Positions 29,251 through 37,674 are shown, numbered from the stretch's first letter. The stretch: DNA of 64,000 nt from Alphaproteobacteria bacterium (GCA_006226495.1 SBGU01000008.1:1-64000); one strand, 5' to 3'. Made by a program: numbers and translations. Notes: generated from the letters alone by a model not told the origin.

Positions 29251-29342
29251 ATCCCGGGTCCTTTTTCAGGCCATTGACAGCGTTGTCCGTGCGCGCGGAC
29301 GCTGTATTTGACGCGCATTAGCCGCGATTCGCCACTATAGCC

Positions 29343-29371
29343 TTGGGTAAAAACGCAGTTTCGGCTATAGT
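29343..29371 (+). promoter_or_regulatory. Candidate sigma-70 promoter of the small-protein gene
   Basis: TTGGGT and TATAGT are separated by 17 bp. The -10 differs from consensus at one position. Transcription would start near 29378, just ahead of the leader hairpin. Confidence 0.45.
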
Positions 29372-29386
29372 TGTACGTGCTGAGAG

Positions 29387-29413
29387 GGCGTGTGTCATGG
29401 GTTATCACACGCC
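29387..29413 (+). promoter_or_regulatory. Leader inverted repeat upstream of the small-protein gene
   Basis: A perfect 8-bp inverted repeat (GGCGTGTG and CACACGCC) with an 11-nt spacer ends 3 nt before the probable TGGAG ribosome-binding site at 29416. It could be an RNA hairpin that hides the site or a DNA operator. Confidence 0.45.
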
Positions 29414-29428
29414 GCTGGAGTGATAAAA

Positions 29429-29611
29429 ATGGACATTCAAGGTTCATCTGCTGCCAATGCGCAGACCGTCTCTGTACAGGGGCGGAGCGGTTCGATTGAA
29501 TCTGCGGCTACCGAACGCAAGGCTGCCGAGGATTCGGAAATCGAACGCAAGGAAGCCGAGCCGTCTGCTACCGCCTCGGGTGTTGGCGAACGTGTAGACA
29601 TCCAGGCCTGA
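29429..29611 (+). CDS. Small hypothetical charged protein
   Basis: A 60-residue reading frame starting MDIQGSSAANAQ and ending GVGERVDIQA, with a charged repeat-like centre (ERKAAEDSE, then ERKEAEPSA). It has no signal peptide, Cys or membrane segment and looks disordered or helical. Support comes from the RBS-like TGGAG, the plausible promoter at 29343 and the leader inverted repeat. I do not recognise a family. The similar DIQ triplets at both ends are notable. Confidence 0.5.
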   Translation: MDIQGSSAANAQTVSVQGRSGSIESAATERKAAEDSEIERKEAEPSATASGVGERVDIQA

Positions 29612-29698
29612 TCGGCCTGTTTCCGACTAAACAGCCTGCCGGCCCTGTGCCTGCGGGCTTTTGGTCGTTTATCAATGTGTCGTTTTATCGAAGGTTGG

Positions 29699-30541
29699 TC
29701 AGGGCCTGCGGCGGAAAGACGCTGCCAACAGGGCCAGAAGGCGCCTGAGGCTCGAGGGCTCGACATCCGGGAGCTTGAAGGGATTGTTGCCGACCTTCGC
29801 CAACTGCTTCAGATACAGTTTGCTCAGGCCATTGATTGCGAGCGCCGGTTTGGCCTTTTTGCCGGCGGCTGCCACCTGTTCCCTGCTTTCGTCAAGAGCG
29901 CGGCCCACATGCTGCAGCATCGAGGCCAGGACCGGCTCCAGTGCAACAAAAAGCTTGTCCGCATCCTGAAACGCGCTTGGGTCCGCTTCCGACTGCGGCA
30001 CATAATTGCGACCGGACTGCCAGTGATAAGGCAAGGCACGCACAAGCCCGAGCATGGCCCATGCCCTGCCCGACGCCCGCGCCGCCTTGCGGGCAGACAC
30101 GGGCGCATCGGACCAGCAGATCAACTGGGCCGCTTCCGACAGCGCCCCGCCCACACCGTCGGCATAGGCTTCGAGCGCGGCAAAATCCGCCAGGCCTTCG
30201 TCATACATATCCTGCCGGCGTGCTTCGAGGACCTCGGCCATCAATGGCAGTACCGCGGGAAGGCCCGGGATCTCGGCCAGTGCCTGCACAACAGGATGTT
30301 CCCGCACCCTGCCCTCCGACAGCCCGTCCAGGGCTTCCTGCCACCATTGCAGCCGGATTTCACCCAGCATGGGCTCGGACACCGTTTCGCGGGTCTTGGC
30401 CACTTCCTGATTGAAAGCAAACAGCGCAAACAGACCCGCTTGAGCATCGCGCGGGGCGAACAGCGCCGCAAAATAGCGGTCACCGTCGTCCTTCCGGACC
30501 ATTTCAAGGCAGTAGCGGGTGTTTTCGTCAGGGTTTTGCAT
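29699..30541 (-). CDS. Squalene/phytoene-synthase family protein, NDUFAF6-like
   Basis: A 280-residue protein starting at MQNPDENTRYCLEMVR. It has the isoprenoid-synthase helical fold, but the first Asp-rich motif is replaced by FAFNQEVAKTRETVSEP and the second by YADGVGGALSE, so prenyl-diphosphate-Mg binding is not expected. IRLQWWQEALD and the pattern of substitutions match the mitochondrial complex I assembly factor NDUFAF6 and its alphaproteobacterial relatives. A role in complex I assembly is inferred; no nuo genes are in the window. It is divergent from the PuuD-like gene. Confidence 0.85.
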   Translation of the reverse strand: MQNPDENTRYCLEMVRKDDGDRYFAALFAPRDAQAGLFALFAFNQEVAKTRETVSEPMLGEIRLQWWQEALDGLSEGRVREHPVVQALAEIPGLPAVLPLMAEVLEARRQDMYDEGLADFAALEAYADGVGGALSEAAQLICWSDAPVSARKAARASGRAWAMLGLVRALPYHWQSGRNYVPQSEADPSAFQDADKLFVALEPVLASMLQHVGRALDESREQVAAAGKKAKPALAINGLSKLYLKQLAKVGNNPFKLPDVEPSSLRRLLALLAASFRRRP

Positions 30542-30707
30542 GGCGGCAAGATGGCGATGCGGGCCCGGATTTGCAACTGAATTCAACGGTCCCGCACCGG
30601 CCATATGGCACAGGCCATGTCGCCCGCTTGTAATAATATCGGGTCGGGACTAAGATTCGCGCGGGGTACTGAGTATCTGATGCTCATACAAAGAGGGGAG
30701 ACAACTG

Positions 30708-31286
30708 ATGGCCAAAATCCTTGGCTCGTTGCAGAATACGGTTATCGCCGGTTTTATCCTGATGGGAATCCTGCTGGCGCTGATGCTTCAGGCCGGGTCC
30801 AGCTACGACCTGTCCTTCTATGCGCGCTATGTGCATGTGCTGTCGGGCGTGATGTGGATCGGGCTTCTGTGGTATTTCAACTTCGTGCAGATCCCGACAA
30901 TGCCGGCGATCCCGGACGAAATGAAACCCGCCATCGGCAAACATATCGCCCCCAAGGCGCTGTTCTGGTTCCGCTGGGGTGCCATGTTCACCATCGCGAG
31001 CGGCCTGGTGCTTGCCTATGCAAACGGCTATCTGGTTGACGCCCTGACCGTGCAGGCCGGCACCCGCGGCATCGGCATCGGCATGTGGCTTGGCATCATC
31101 ATGTGGTTCAATGTCTGGTTCATCATCTGGCCGAACCAGAAAATCGCCCTTGGGCTCGTCGAGGCTGATGCCGCCGCCAAACCGGCTGCCGCGCGCAAGG
31201 CGATGCTGTTCAGCCGCACCAACACCCTGCTGTCGGTCCCGATGCTTTATTGCATGGTCAGCGCCCAGAACGGCGCTGCCTGGTAA
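30708..31286 (+). CDS. Urate-oxidase-N-like (PuuD-type) integral membrane protein
   Basis: A 192-residue protein with about four membrane helices (10-30, 38-58, 85-105, 118-140) and a fifth near the C-terminus. His43 and Trp50 in YARYVHVLSGVMWIGLLWYFNF and the FRWGAMFTIASG block match the N-terminal membrane domain of PuuD, a heme-containing urate hydroxylase module. The C-terminal cytochrome c part of full PuuD is missing, so the activity is uncertain. No purine catabolism genes are nearby. It lies opposite sodB across a terminator hairpin. Confidence 0.75.
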   Translation: MAKILGSLQNTVIAGFILMGILLALMLQAGSSYDLSFYARYVHVLSGVMWIGLLWYFNFVQIPTMPAIPDEMKPAIGKHIAPKALFWFRWGAMFTIASGLVLAYANGYLVDALTVQAGTRGIGIGMWLGIIMWFNVWFIIWPNQKIALGLVEADAAAKPAAARKAMLFSRTNTLLSVPMLYCMVSAQNGAAW

Positions 31287-31310
31287 AGGCGGGCGATGGG
31301 AATACAAAAA

Positions 31311-31340
31311 GAAAGGGCCGGAGATTTCTCCGGCCCTTTC
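31311..31340 (-). terminator. Terminator of sodB (possibly bidirectional)
   Basis: A hairpin of about 13 bp (31311-31323 with 31328-31340). On the minus strand a T-run (TTTTTGTATT) follows, 24 nt past the sodB stop. Confidence 0.8.
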
Positions 31341-31363
31341 CCGTTTCAGGGTCGCGCGCCCGC

Positions 31364-31972
31364 TTATGCGGTGGCGTCGGCGAAATTCTTGGCCGCAAAG
31401 TCCCAGTTCACCAGCTTTTCAACGAAGGTGGCGATATAGTCCGGGCGGCGGTTCTGGAAGTCCAGGTAATAGGCATGTTCCCATACATCCATGGTCAGGA
31501 GCGGGGTTTTGCCATCGGTCAGCGGGCATTCGGCGTTCAGGGTCTTGACCACCTCCAGCTTGCCGGAAGCGTTCAGCACCAGCCAGGCCCAGCCTGAACC
31601 GAACTGGGTTGCGCCAGCGGTCTTGAAGGCCTCGACAAAGGCGTCATAGCTGCCGAAATCTTCGTCGATTTTGGCCGCGAGTGCGCCCGAAGGCTTGCCG
31701 CCACCATTCGGTGCCATCGAATGCCAATAGAAGGTGTGGTTCCAAATCTGGGCGGCATTGTTGAATACGCCAGCTTTCGAAGCATCACCTGCGGTGGCCT
31801 TCATGATGTCTTCAAGCGATTTTCCGGCAAAATCAGTGCCTTCGATCAGCTTGTTCAGGTTAACGACATAGGCGTTATGGTGTTTGCCATGGTGAAAACC
31901 GAGGGTTTGCGCGGAAATATGGGGCTCAAGTGCCGTATCGGAGTACGGCAGCGCAGGCAATTCGAAACTCAT
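31364..31972 (-). CDS. sodB: Superoxide dismutase [Fe]
   Basis: Dismutates superoxide to oxygen and peroxide in the cytosol. The protein has 202 residues and no signal peptide. Metal ligands are visible in [11 protein letters not shown] (first His), [10 protein letters not shown] (second) and [11 protein letters not shown] (Asp and third His). The Gln in [12 protein letters not shown] is typical of iron rather than manganese types. The upstream region has repeated TGGGGCTA elements. It is a single-gene unit ended by the 31311 hairpin. Confidence 0.95.
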   Translation of the reverse strand: MSFELPALPYSDTALEPHISAQTLGFHHGKHHNAYVVNLNKLIEGTDFAGKSLEDIMKATAGDASKAGVFNNAAQIWNHTFYWHSMAPNGGGKPSGALAAKIDEDFGSYDAFVEAFKTAGATQFGSGWAWLVLNASGKLEVVKTLNAECPLTDGKTPLLTMDVWEHAYYLDFQNRRPDYIATFVEKLVNWDFAAKNFADATA

Positions 31973-32014
31973 GGGAATACCTCTTGGTTAAAGACTGACA
32001 GTAACGCGAATAGC

Positions 32015-32056
32015 TATGCCCCATAATGGCTGGGGCTACCTAACCATTTGGGGCTA
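32015..32056. repeat. Repeated TGGGGCTA motif upstream of sodB
   Basis: TGGGGCTA occurs at 32031-32038 and 32049-32056, 18 bp start to start, and a related inverted copy (TATGCCCCA) lies at 32015-32023. Together they span the likely sodB promoter region. This could be an operator array; no known regulator consensus was recognised. Confidence 0.4.
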
Positions 32057-32107
32057 TCTGCTATAGAAACAACCCCAAGAATGCAACGATTCTATGGCAA
32101 TTTTGCT

Positions 32108-32695
32108 TCAGGGATAAGGATTTGCGGTTAATTGGCCGAGGCCGTCGGCCTTGTGCTGCTCGGCCAGCAGGCGGTAATGTTCGGCCATGCCGCGGTTCTT
32201 GGTCAGTTCGGCATCGGTCAGCATGCGCACGAATTTTGCGGGCCGGCCCGCCCACAGTTCGCGTTCGCCCACCGTCTTGCCCGGCGTCAGCATGGCGCCT
32301 GCCGCCAGCATGCCGTCTTCCTCGATCGTGCAATTGTCCATGACCATGGCACCCATGCCGACAAAAGCCCGGTCCTTCAAGGTGCAGCCATGCAGCATGA
32401 CCATGTGCGCGACCAGACAGTCGCGCCCGATGGTGGTCGGGTATGTACGGGTGCTGACATGGATGACCGTGCCATCCTGGATGTTGCTGCGTTCACCAAC
32501 CACGATCGAGTTCACGTCGCCCCTGAGCACACAATTGTGCCAGATGCTGACATGTTCACCCAACGTGACATCACCCACCACCTGCGCACCATGGAAGATA
32601 TAGGTGCTGTCCGGCACGGACGGCCACATGCCCTTGAAGGGGCTCAGCCGCCCGCCAAGCGCCGTGTCCCGGCAAAGGGGCTTCACGTCACTCAC
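32108..32695 (-). CDS. Gamma carbonic anhydrase family protein
   Basis: A 195-residue left-handed beta-helix (hexapeptide repeat) protein. IWHNCVLRGDVNSI, NIQDGTVIHVS and HMVMLHGCTL carry the Arg/Asp and His positions used for zinc in gamma carbonic anhydrases. The alphaproteobacterial subgroup resembles the complex I-associated CA-like subunits of mitochondria, but activity cannot be judged here. The GTG start overlaps the argC stop by 4 nt (GTGA), so translation is coupled to argC. An internal Met at residue 23 is an alternative start. Confidence 0.87.
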   Translation of the reverse strand: MSDVKPLCRDTALGGRLSPFKGMWPSVPDSTYIFHGAQVVGDVTLGEHVSIWHNCVLRGDVNSIVVGERSNIQDGTVIHVSTRTYPTTIGRDCLVAHMVMLHGCTLKDRAFVGMGAMVMDNCTIEEDGMLAAGAMLTPGKTVGERELWAGRPAKFVRMLTDAELTKNRGMAEHYRLLAEQHKADGLGQLTANPYP

Positions 32696-33819
32696 GGGAA
32701 CATCGGCGCCTGCATGAGACCCGTGGTTTCGTCGAGCCCGAACATCAGGTTCATATTCTGCACCGCCTGGCCGGACGAGCCTTTCACAAGGTTGTCGATG
32801 GCGGAGACGATGATCGCACGGCCCGGAATACGGTCTGGGAACACGTTCAGCACACAGTTGTTCGAGCCGCGCACCATGCGGGTCGCGGGCGCTATACCCT
32901 CCCCGAGCACATGCACAAAAGCCTCATCGGCATAGGTTTCGATCAGATGACCCCGCAGGTCCTCGACTGTGGTGCCCTCACTCAGGCGCACATAGATGGT
33001 CTCAAGCTCGCCCCGGTTCATGGGCACCAGATGCGGCGTGAAACTGATGGTCAGGTTTTCGCCAGCGGCAACCGCCAGCTCCTGCTCGATTTCCGGCATA
33101 TGGCGGTGGTGGCTGACACCGTAAGGATGCATGGCTTCCGCCACTTCTACAAACAGGTTGCTTTCCTTCAGCGACCGCCCTGCCCCTGACACGCCGGATT
33201 TGGCATCGATAATGATATCATGCGGGCTGATCAGGCCGGCCTTCAGCACAGGCACAAGGGCAAGCAGCGCCGCGGTGGGATAACAGCCAGGGCACGCGAC
33301 AAGAGACGCAGACCTGATTGTCTCGCGGTACACTTCGGGCAGGCCGTAGACAGCCTTCGGCTGCAACTCCGTGGCCTGGTGGGTCCGCCCATACCATTTG
33401 GCATAGGTTTCGGTATCGCGCAGGCGGAAATCCGCCGAAAGATCGACCACCTTCACTTCGCCCTGAATGCTGGACGCCAGGTCTGCCGGCGTCTCGACAA
33501 TCAGTTCGTCCAGAAGACTGTGGTTGGTGGCGTGCAGCAGGCCCTTGATCACTTCCTGACTGGTGGCGTGCGGCAAGGCGCAGAAAACCACATCCAGCTC
33601 GACAGCAGGCCATTCCACTTCGTCGAGGCCGATCAGGTCCGGCAGGTCGTAACCGACAAAATGCGGGAACACATCCACGAGCGGCAGGCCGGCCTTCCGC
33701 TCTGCTGTCATCAGGGTAATTTCCACATCCGGGTGGGTAATCAGAAGGCGGACAAGGTCGGCCCCCGTGTATCCGCTGGCTCCCAAAATTCCGGCACGAA
33801 GTTTCCTGGACTGAGGCAT
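32692..33819 (-). CDS. argC: N-acetyl-gamma-glutamyl-phosphate reductase
   Basis: Third step of arginine synthesis: NADPH-dependent reduction of N-acetylglutamyl phosphate to the semialdehyde. The protein has 375 residues. The nucleotide-binding GASGYTGADLVRLL is at the N-terminus, and the catalytic Cys is in VACPGCYPTAALL. SGVSGAGR and HRHMPEIEQEL are conserved. The stop overlaps the carbonic-anhydrase-like gene; rpsI-rplM, the gene pair that often neighbours argC, is about 13 kb away here. Confidence 0.96.
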   Translation of the reverse strand: MPQSRKLRAGILGASGYTGADLVRLLITHPDVEITLMTAERKAGLPLVDVFPHFVGYDLPDLIGLDEVEWPAVELDVVFCALPHATSQEVIKGLLHATNHSLLDELIVETPADLASSIQGEVKVVDLSADFRLRDTETYAKWYGRTHQATELQPKAVYGLPEVYRETIRSASLVACPGCYPTAALLALVPVLKAGLISPHDIIIDAKSGVSGAGRSLKESNLFVEVAEAMHPYGVSHHRHMPEIEQELAVAAGENLTISFTPHLVPMNRGELETIYVRLSEGTTVEDLRGHLIETYADEAFVHVLGEGIAPATRMVRGSNNCVLNVFPDRIPGRAIIVSAIDNLVKGSSGQAVQNMNLMFGLDETTGLMQAPMFP

Positions 33820-33916
33820 GGCTAGCTCCGATCTCGTTAGTGTGAAACACGGCCATTCTGACGAATGGCCGGCAACAAGTCATTGATTTTATGAAAAAGT
33901 GAACGCGGGTCCGCGC

Positions 33917-34786
33917 TTAGATGTCAGGCGGCAGCTCTGCAATGGCTTCCTCGAGCTCGATGAAGCCGGGCATCAGCGCCGACGGGACATTTCGTCGGCC
34001 GATCTCTACCGAAATCTGCGGCGGATTGCCCTGCAGGTGCGACACCAGCACGATCTTGATCAGGTTCATGAACTGGCCATCCTGCTCCAGAATCTGGTTC
34101 AGGCGACCCGCGATCGGCGCCACGATCAGGTAGGACAGGAAAATACCCAGGAAGGTACCAACCAGGGCGCCGCCCACCATGCCGCCCAGCACTTCCACCG
34201 GCTCGGCAATGGCGGCCATGGTTTTCACGATACCCAGTACCGCTGCCACAATGCCCACAGCCGGCAGGCCGTCTGCCATGGTTTGCAGCGAATGTTGCGG
34301 TTCGTGCAGTTCCTTATGGTGTTTTTCGAGGTCCATGTTCATCGCGTCTTCCATTTGCATGGGGTCTTCGAAGTTCATGGTCATCATGCGCACATAGTCG
34401 CAGATGAACTCGACCACATGATGGTCTGCCACGATGCGCGGGAACTGCTGGAAAATCTTTGATTCTTCTGGGTTTTCGATATGGGCCTCGATGGCCACGA
34501 CACCCTTGGTCCGTATCGTTTTGGCGATCAGGAACATCAGGCACAGAAGATCGCGGTAATCTTCTGCCTGCCAGTGCGGTCCCTTGACCACCGTCACGAC
34601 GCCCTTCAGGGCCCCGGAGATGACGCCACCCGAGTTGGCGCTGATAAAGGCGCCGGCGGAGCCGCCAAAGATCATCATCAGCTCGGTCGGCATGGCTTTC
34701 AGGATGATCCCGAAATTGCCGCCCGACAGCCAAAAGGCGCCGAACACCATCACAAGGACGACAATCAGACCGATGAATAGAAACAT
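33917..34786 (-). CDS. motA: Flagellar motor stator protein MotA
   Basis: A 289-residue inner-membrane stator subunit that, with MotB, conducts protons to drive rotation. It has four membrane helices; the conserved prolines lie in LPAVGIVAAVLG and LSYLIVAPIAG. The cytoplasmic loop between helices 2 and 3 carries the charged residues that touch FliG. No motB or other flagellar gene lies in the window, so motA stands alone here. Confidence 0.94.
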   Translation of the reverse strand: MFLFIGLIVVLVMVFGAFWLSGGNFGIILKAMPTELMMIFGGSAGAFISANSGGVISGALKGVVTVVKGPHWQAEDYRDLLCLMFLIAKTIRTKGVVAIEAHIENPEESKIFQQFPRIVADHHVVEFICDYVRMMTMNFEDPMQMEDAMNMDLEKHHKELHEPQHSLQTMADGLPAVGIVAAVLGIVKTMAAIAEPVEVLGGMVGGALVGTFLGIFLSYLIVAPIAGRLNQILEQDGQFMNLIKIVLVSHLQGNPPQISVEIGRRNVPSALMPGFIELEEAIAELPPDI

Positions 34787-34933
34787 GGGCGCGCGCCTGC
34801 CTGAAAAAATTGTTGGTTGGCCGTATCTTACAGGTCAACCAGTCTCAATCAATAGGTTTAACACATCATTAATTTTGCTGGCGGACGCGCGAGCCGCAAA
34901 AAAAAGCGGCGGCGTCCGCCAGGCATCCCGGCA

Positions 34934-35548
34934 TCAATCACCATATTTGACAGAGCAGCCATAGGGCCGTGTCGAGGCGGGCTCGACGGTCTGGCCGTCC
35001 CGCACGGCGGCCCAGGCATTTGCGACATAGTTGGTGGCGCCGTCCAGGGACGCCTTGTTTGCAGACGGTTTGTCGTCGATTGCACCCATATAGCGCAAGG
35101 TGCCGTCGGTATCGATCAGAAACATGTGCGGCGTGGTGCGGGCTTCGTAGGCCCGACCAATCGCGCCTTCCGGATCAAGAACCACATGGTCGGCATAAAC
35201 ACCGCGGCTGGCGGTCAGATTGTCGGCTTCTGCGGGGCTGACGAAACCCTGGGTCCCCGGCGCAGACGAAATCACGGAAATCCACACCGCCCCTTCTTCT
35301 GTCAGGGCGCGCTGCAGGCGCTGCATGTTGCCGCTTTCATAATGTTTGCGCACATAGGGACATTCATGGTTGGTCCACTCGATCACCACACGCTTGCCCT
35401 TGAAATCCGAAAGCGAGATGCTTTCCCCCTTGCTTGTGGTGCCGGTGAAAGCCGGTGCCGGCTGGCCGGGCACCGGTGCTGCATTGCCGGCAACGGAGGT
35501 CAGGGCCAACGCAGCCGCAAAACAGGTACGTATCCAGATATTACTCAT
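34934..35548 (-). CDS. Periplasmic peroxiredoxin-like (PRX_like1) protein
   Basis: A 204-residue exported thioredoxin-fold protein (signal peptide cleaved near GNA-A, residue 24). The active-site region NHECPYVRKHY has a single Cys, the PRX_like1 signature; a further Cys lies in the C-terminal PYGCSVKYGD tail. TTPHMFLIDTDGTLRYMG contains the cis-Pro. It follows the ScsB/DsbD gene by 17 nt. In Caulobacter, ScsB-type reductases are known to reduce a periplasmic peroxiredoxin of this sort, so it is probably the partner. Confidence 0.85.
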   Translation of the reverse strand: MSNIWIRTCFAAALALTSVAGNAAPVPGQPAPAFTGTTSKGESISLSDFKGKRVVIEWTNHECPYVRKHYESGNMQRLQRALTEEGAVWISVISSAPGTQGFVSPAEADNLTASRGVYADHVVLDPEGAIGRAYEARTTPHMFLIDTDGTLRYMGAIDDKPSANKASLDGATNYVANAWAAVRDGQTVEPASTRPYGCSVKYGD

Positions 35549-35565
35549 GTTTGTCCTCCAATCGT

Positions 35566-37674
35566 TCAGGGGTTGGTTGCAAGAGCGTCTTCAATGGCGC
35601 CCAGGGTCAGTACTTCGGGCAGGACGACGGCCTTCCTTTGGCCGGGTGCATAATAAAGATACAGCGGCACGCCGGCACGGCCATATTCGGCCAGCACATT
35701 GGCAATGGCAGCGTTCTTGTTGGTCCAGTCACCCTTCAGGATGCGTACCCTGTTCCGGCTGAACAGGGCCGCGGTTTCGTCCCGGTCCAGCACCAGCTTT
35801 TCATTCACCTTGCAGGTGATGCACCAGTCGGCGGTAAAATAGACGAAGACCGGTTCACCAGCCGCCAGCAGGCGGTCCAGGGCCGCGGGACTGTAGGCAT
35901 TGTCGTCGCCCGCCTCCACCTGCGCCGCGGGGGACGTGCGTGCGAGTGGCAGCATGCGCACAAAGCCGAACACAGCGGCCAGCAACAAGGCGACACAGAT
36001 CAGCCGCAGCACCGGGCCTGTGCCCTGTTGCCACAGCCAGACGGCGAAGGCCGCTGTTATGATCATGGCGATCAGCAGAAAGGTTGCGGCACTGCCGGCT
36101 TGCTGGTCGAAGATATAGACAAGCCAGGCTGCGGTCAGCAGCATCGGGAAAGCCAGAGCTTCCTTGACCTTTTCCATCCAGGCGCCAGGCCGCGGCATCA
36201 TCCGGGCCAGGGTTTCGCTGTAGGACAGCGCCAGGAACGGCAGCGCCAGACCCAGCGCGAGCAGGCTGAAGATCGTAAATACCACAACAGCGGGCTGGGT
36301 GAGCGCAAAGCCGATGGCCGGCGCCATCAGCGGCGCCGTGCAGGGCGTGGCGACCAGTGCCGCCAGCACGCCTTTGAAAAAGGCGCCTTTGCTGCCCTCT
36401 TCCGCAGCAAGGCCGGCGCCCGCATTCTCGATACCCAGCCGGATATGGAACATGCCGCCCAGCGACAGGGCCACGAACACCATCAACAGCGCCAGAAAGG
36501 CAACGAACAGCGGTTCCTGAAGCTGGAAGCCCCAGCCGATGGCGGCGCCACCGGCCCGAAGCAGCATCAGGATGCCGACGATGACCATGAAGCTGACCCA
36601 GATACCGCCGGTATAAGCCCAGCCATCGGCCCTGCGGCTCGCGACGCTGCGCTGGTTGGCCGAGATGAAGGCGAAGGCTTTCAGGGACAGGATCGGGAAC
36701 ACACAGGGCATGAGATTGAGGATCAGGCCGCCCAGCAATGCAAACAGCGCCGCTTGCCACAGCGGCAGGCCGAAGCTATCGGTCCCGACCCCGGCGGGAT
36801 CGGCGGTGCTTGTACTGGCTGCGCTCAGGACCAATTCGGGGCTGAGGTCATAACTGCCATGGGTGCCGTCTCTGAAACCGAGAACAAGCACACCGGCAGC
36901 ACTGCCGGGCTGCGGGGCACCGGGCGCGCGTTCAAGCCTGACACCAAGGCCTTCACCGGTCAGTATCCAGGCCTGCGGCGCGGCATAGGTCAGCACACCT
37001 TCTGCTGCCGGAAAAAACTGGACGCTTTCCAGGCCATCGGCCTCGTCAGTGGCCATGAACACCGTCAGGCCGGACTGGCCGGCGCCCACTTCCAGCCGTG
37101 CGTCCCAGTATGACGGTTCGGGCAGTGCGCTGCGGGCCTTGGAAAATATGCCGGCATTGGCCGGGTCCATGGCACCTGCACCTGCCGTAAACGACAGGTC
37201 CAGCTCTGCAAACTGGGGCACACATTCGGTGGCGCACACCAGCCACTCGGCATAGAGATGGACCGGCATGGCACTGGCAACGTCCCCGGTTGCATCAAGG
37301 CGCACCAGAAGGCTCGATGGTCCGTCATAACCATAATTCACCAGGGGGCCGGTTGGAATGGCATGCGGTGTACCATAAAGCGGCGCTGCGGCCTGCAGGC
37401 CGGCAGGCAAGGTCCAGTCCAGGATCGGCGCGGCACCACTGTCCCCCGGGTTCAGCCAGTATGTATGCCAGCCATCCCGGGGTTCGATATGCACCGCAAG
37501 CCAGGCTGACCGGCCGGGCGCAATATTGTCGGTTTCCAGATAGACCGCAAGCTTGCTGTGGCTGGCTTCTGTTTCCACAAGCGGTGTTGCCGTCGCGCCG
37601 ACGGGCGCGCACAGGCACAACGAGACAAGCCAGATGAGGCACAAAGTGCCACGACGGAAAACATTCAAGACCAT
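35566..37674 (-). CDS. Thiol:disulfide reductase of the DsbD/ScsB family
   Basis: Moves electrons from cytosolic thioredoxin across the membrane to periplasmic partners. The 702-residue protein has a signal peptide, an N-terminal periplasmic immunoglobulin-like domain with a Cys pair (VCATEC), a membrane domain with the two redox Cys in LMPCVFP and ATPCTAP, and a C-terminal thioredoxin domain with WCITCK. The start at MVLNVFRRG is favoured by GGGA upstream; an ATG 8 codons earlier is possible. The partner peroxiredoxin gene is 17 nt downstream. Confidence 0.9.
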   Translation of the reverse strand: MVLNVFRRGTLCLIWLVSLCLCAPVGATATPLVETEASHSKLAVYLETDNIAPGRSAWLAVHIEPRDGWHTYWLNPGDSGAAPILDWTLPAGLQAAAPLYGTPHAIPTGPLVNYGYDGPSSLLVRLDATGDVASAMPVHLYAEWLVCATECVPQFAELDLSFTAGAGAMDPANAGIFSKARSALPEPSYWDARLEVGAGQSGLTVFMATDEADGLESVQFFPAAEGVLTYAAPQAWILTGEGLGVRLERAPGAPQPGSAAGVLVLGFRDGTHGSYDLSPELVLSAASTSTADPAGVGTDSFGLPLWQAALFALLGGLILNLMPCVFPILSLKAFAFISANQRSVASRRADGWAYTGGIWVSFMVIVGILMLLRAGGAAIGWGFQLQEPLFVAFLALLMVFVALSLGGMFHIRLGIENAGAGLAAEEGSKGAFFKGVLAALVATPCTAPLMAPAIGFALTQPAVVVFTIFSLLALGLALPFLALSYSETLARMMPRPGAWMEKVKEALAFPMLLTAAWLVYIFDQQAGSAATFLLIAMIITAAFAVWLWQQGTGPVLRLICVALLLAAVFGFVRMLPLARTSPAAQVEAGDDNAYSPAALDRLLAAGEPVFVYFTADWCITCKVNEKLVLDRDETAALFSRNRVRILKGDWTNKNAAIANVLAEYGRAGVPLYLYYAPGQRKAVVLPEVLTLGAIEDALATNP

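Noticed and set aside
29612-29660. Short inverted repeat (CTGTTT/AAACAG) after the small-protein gene as a terminator
   Set aside because: Only six A/T-rich pairs and no T-run follow.
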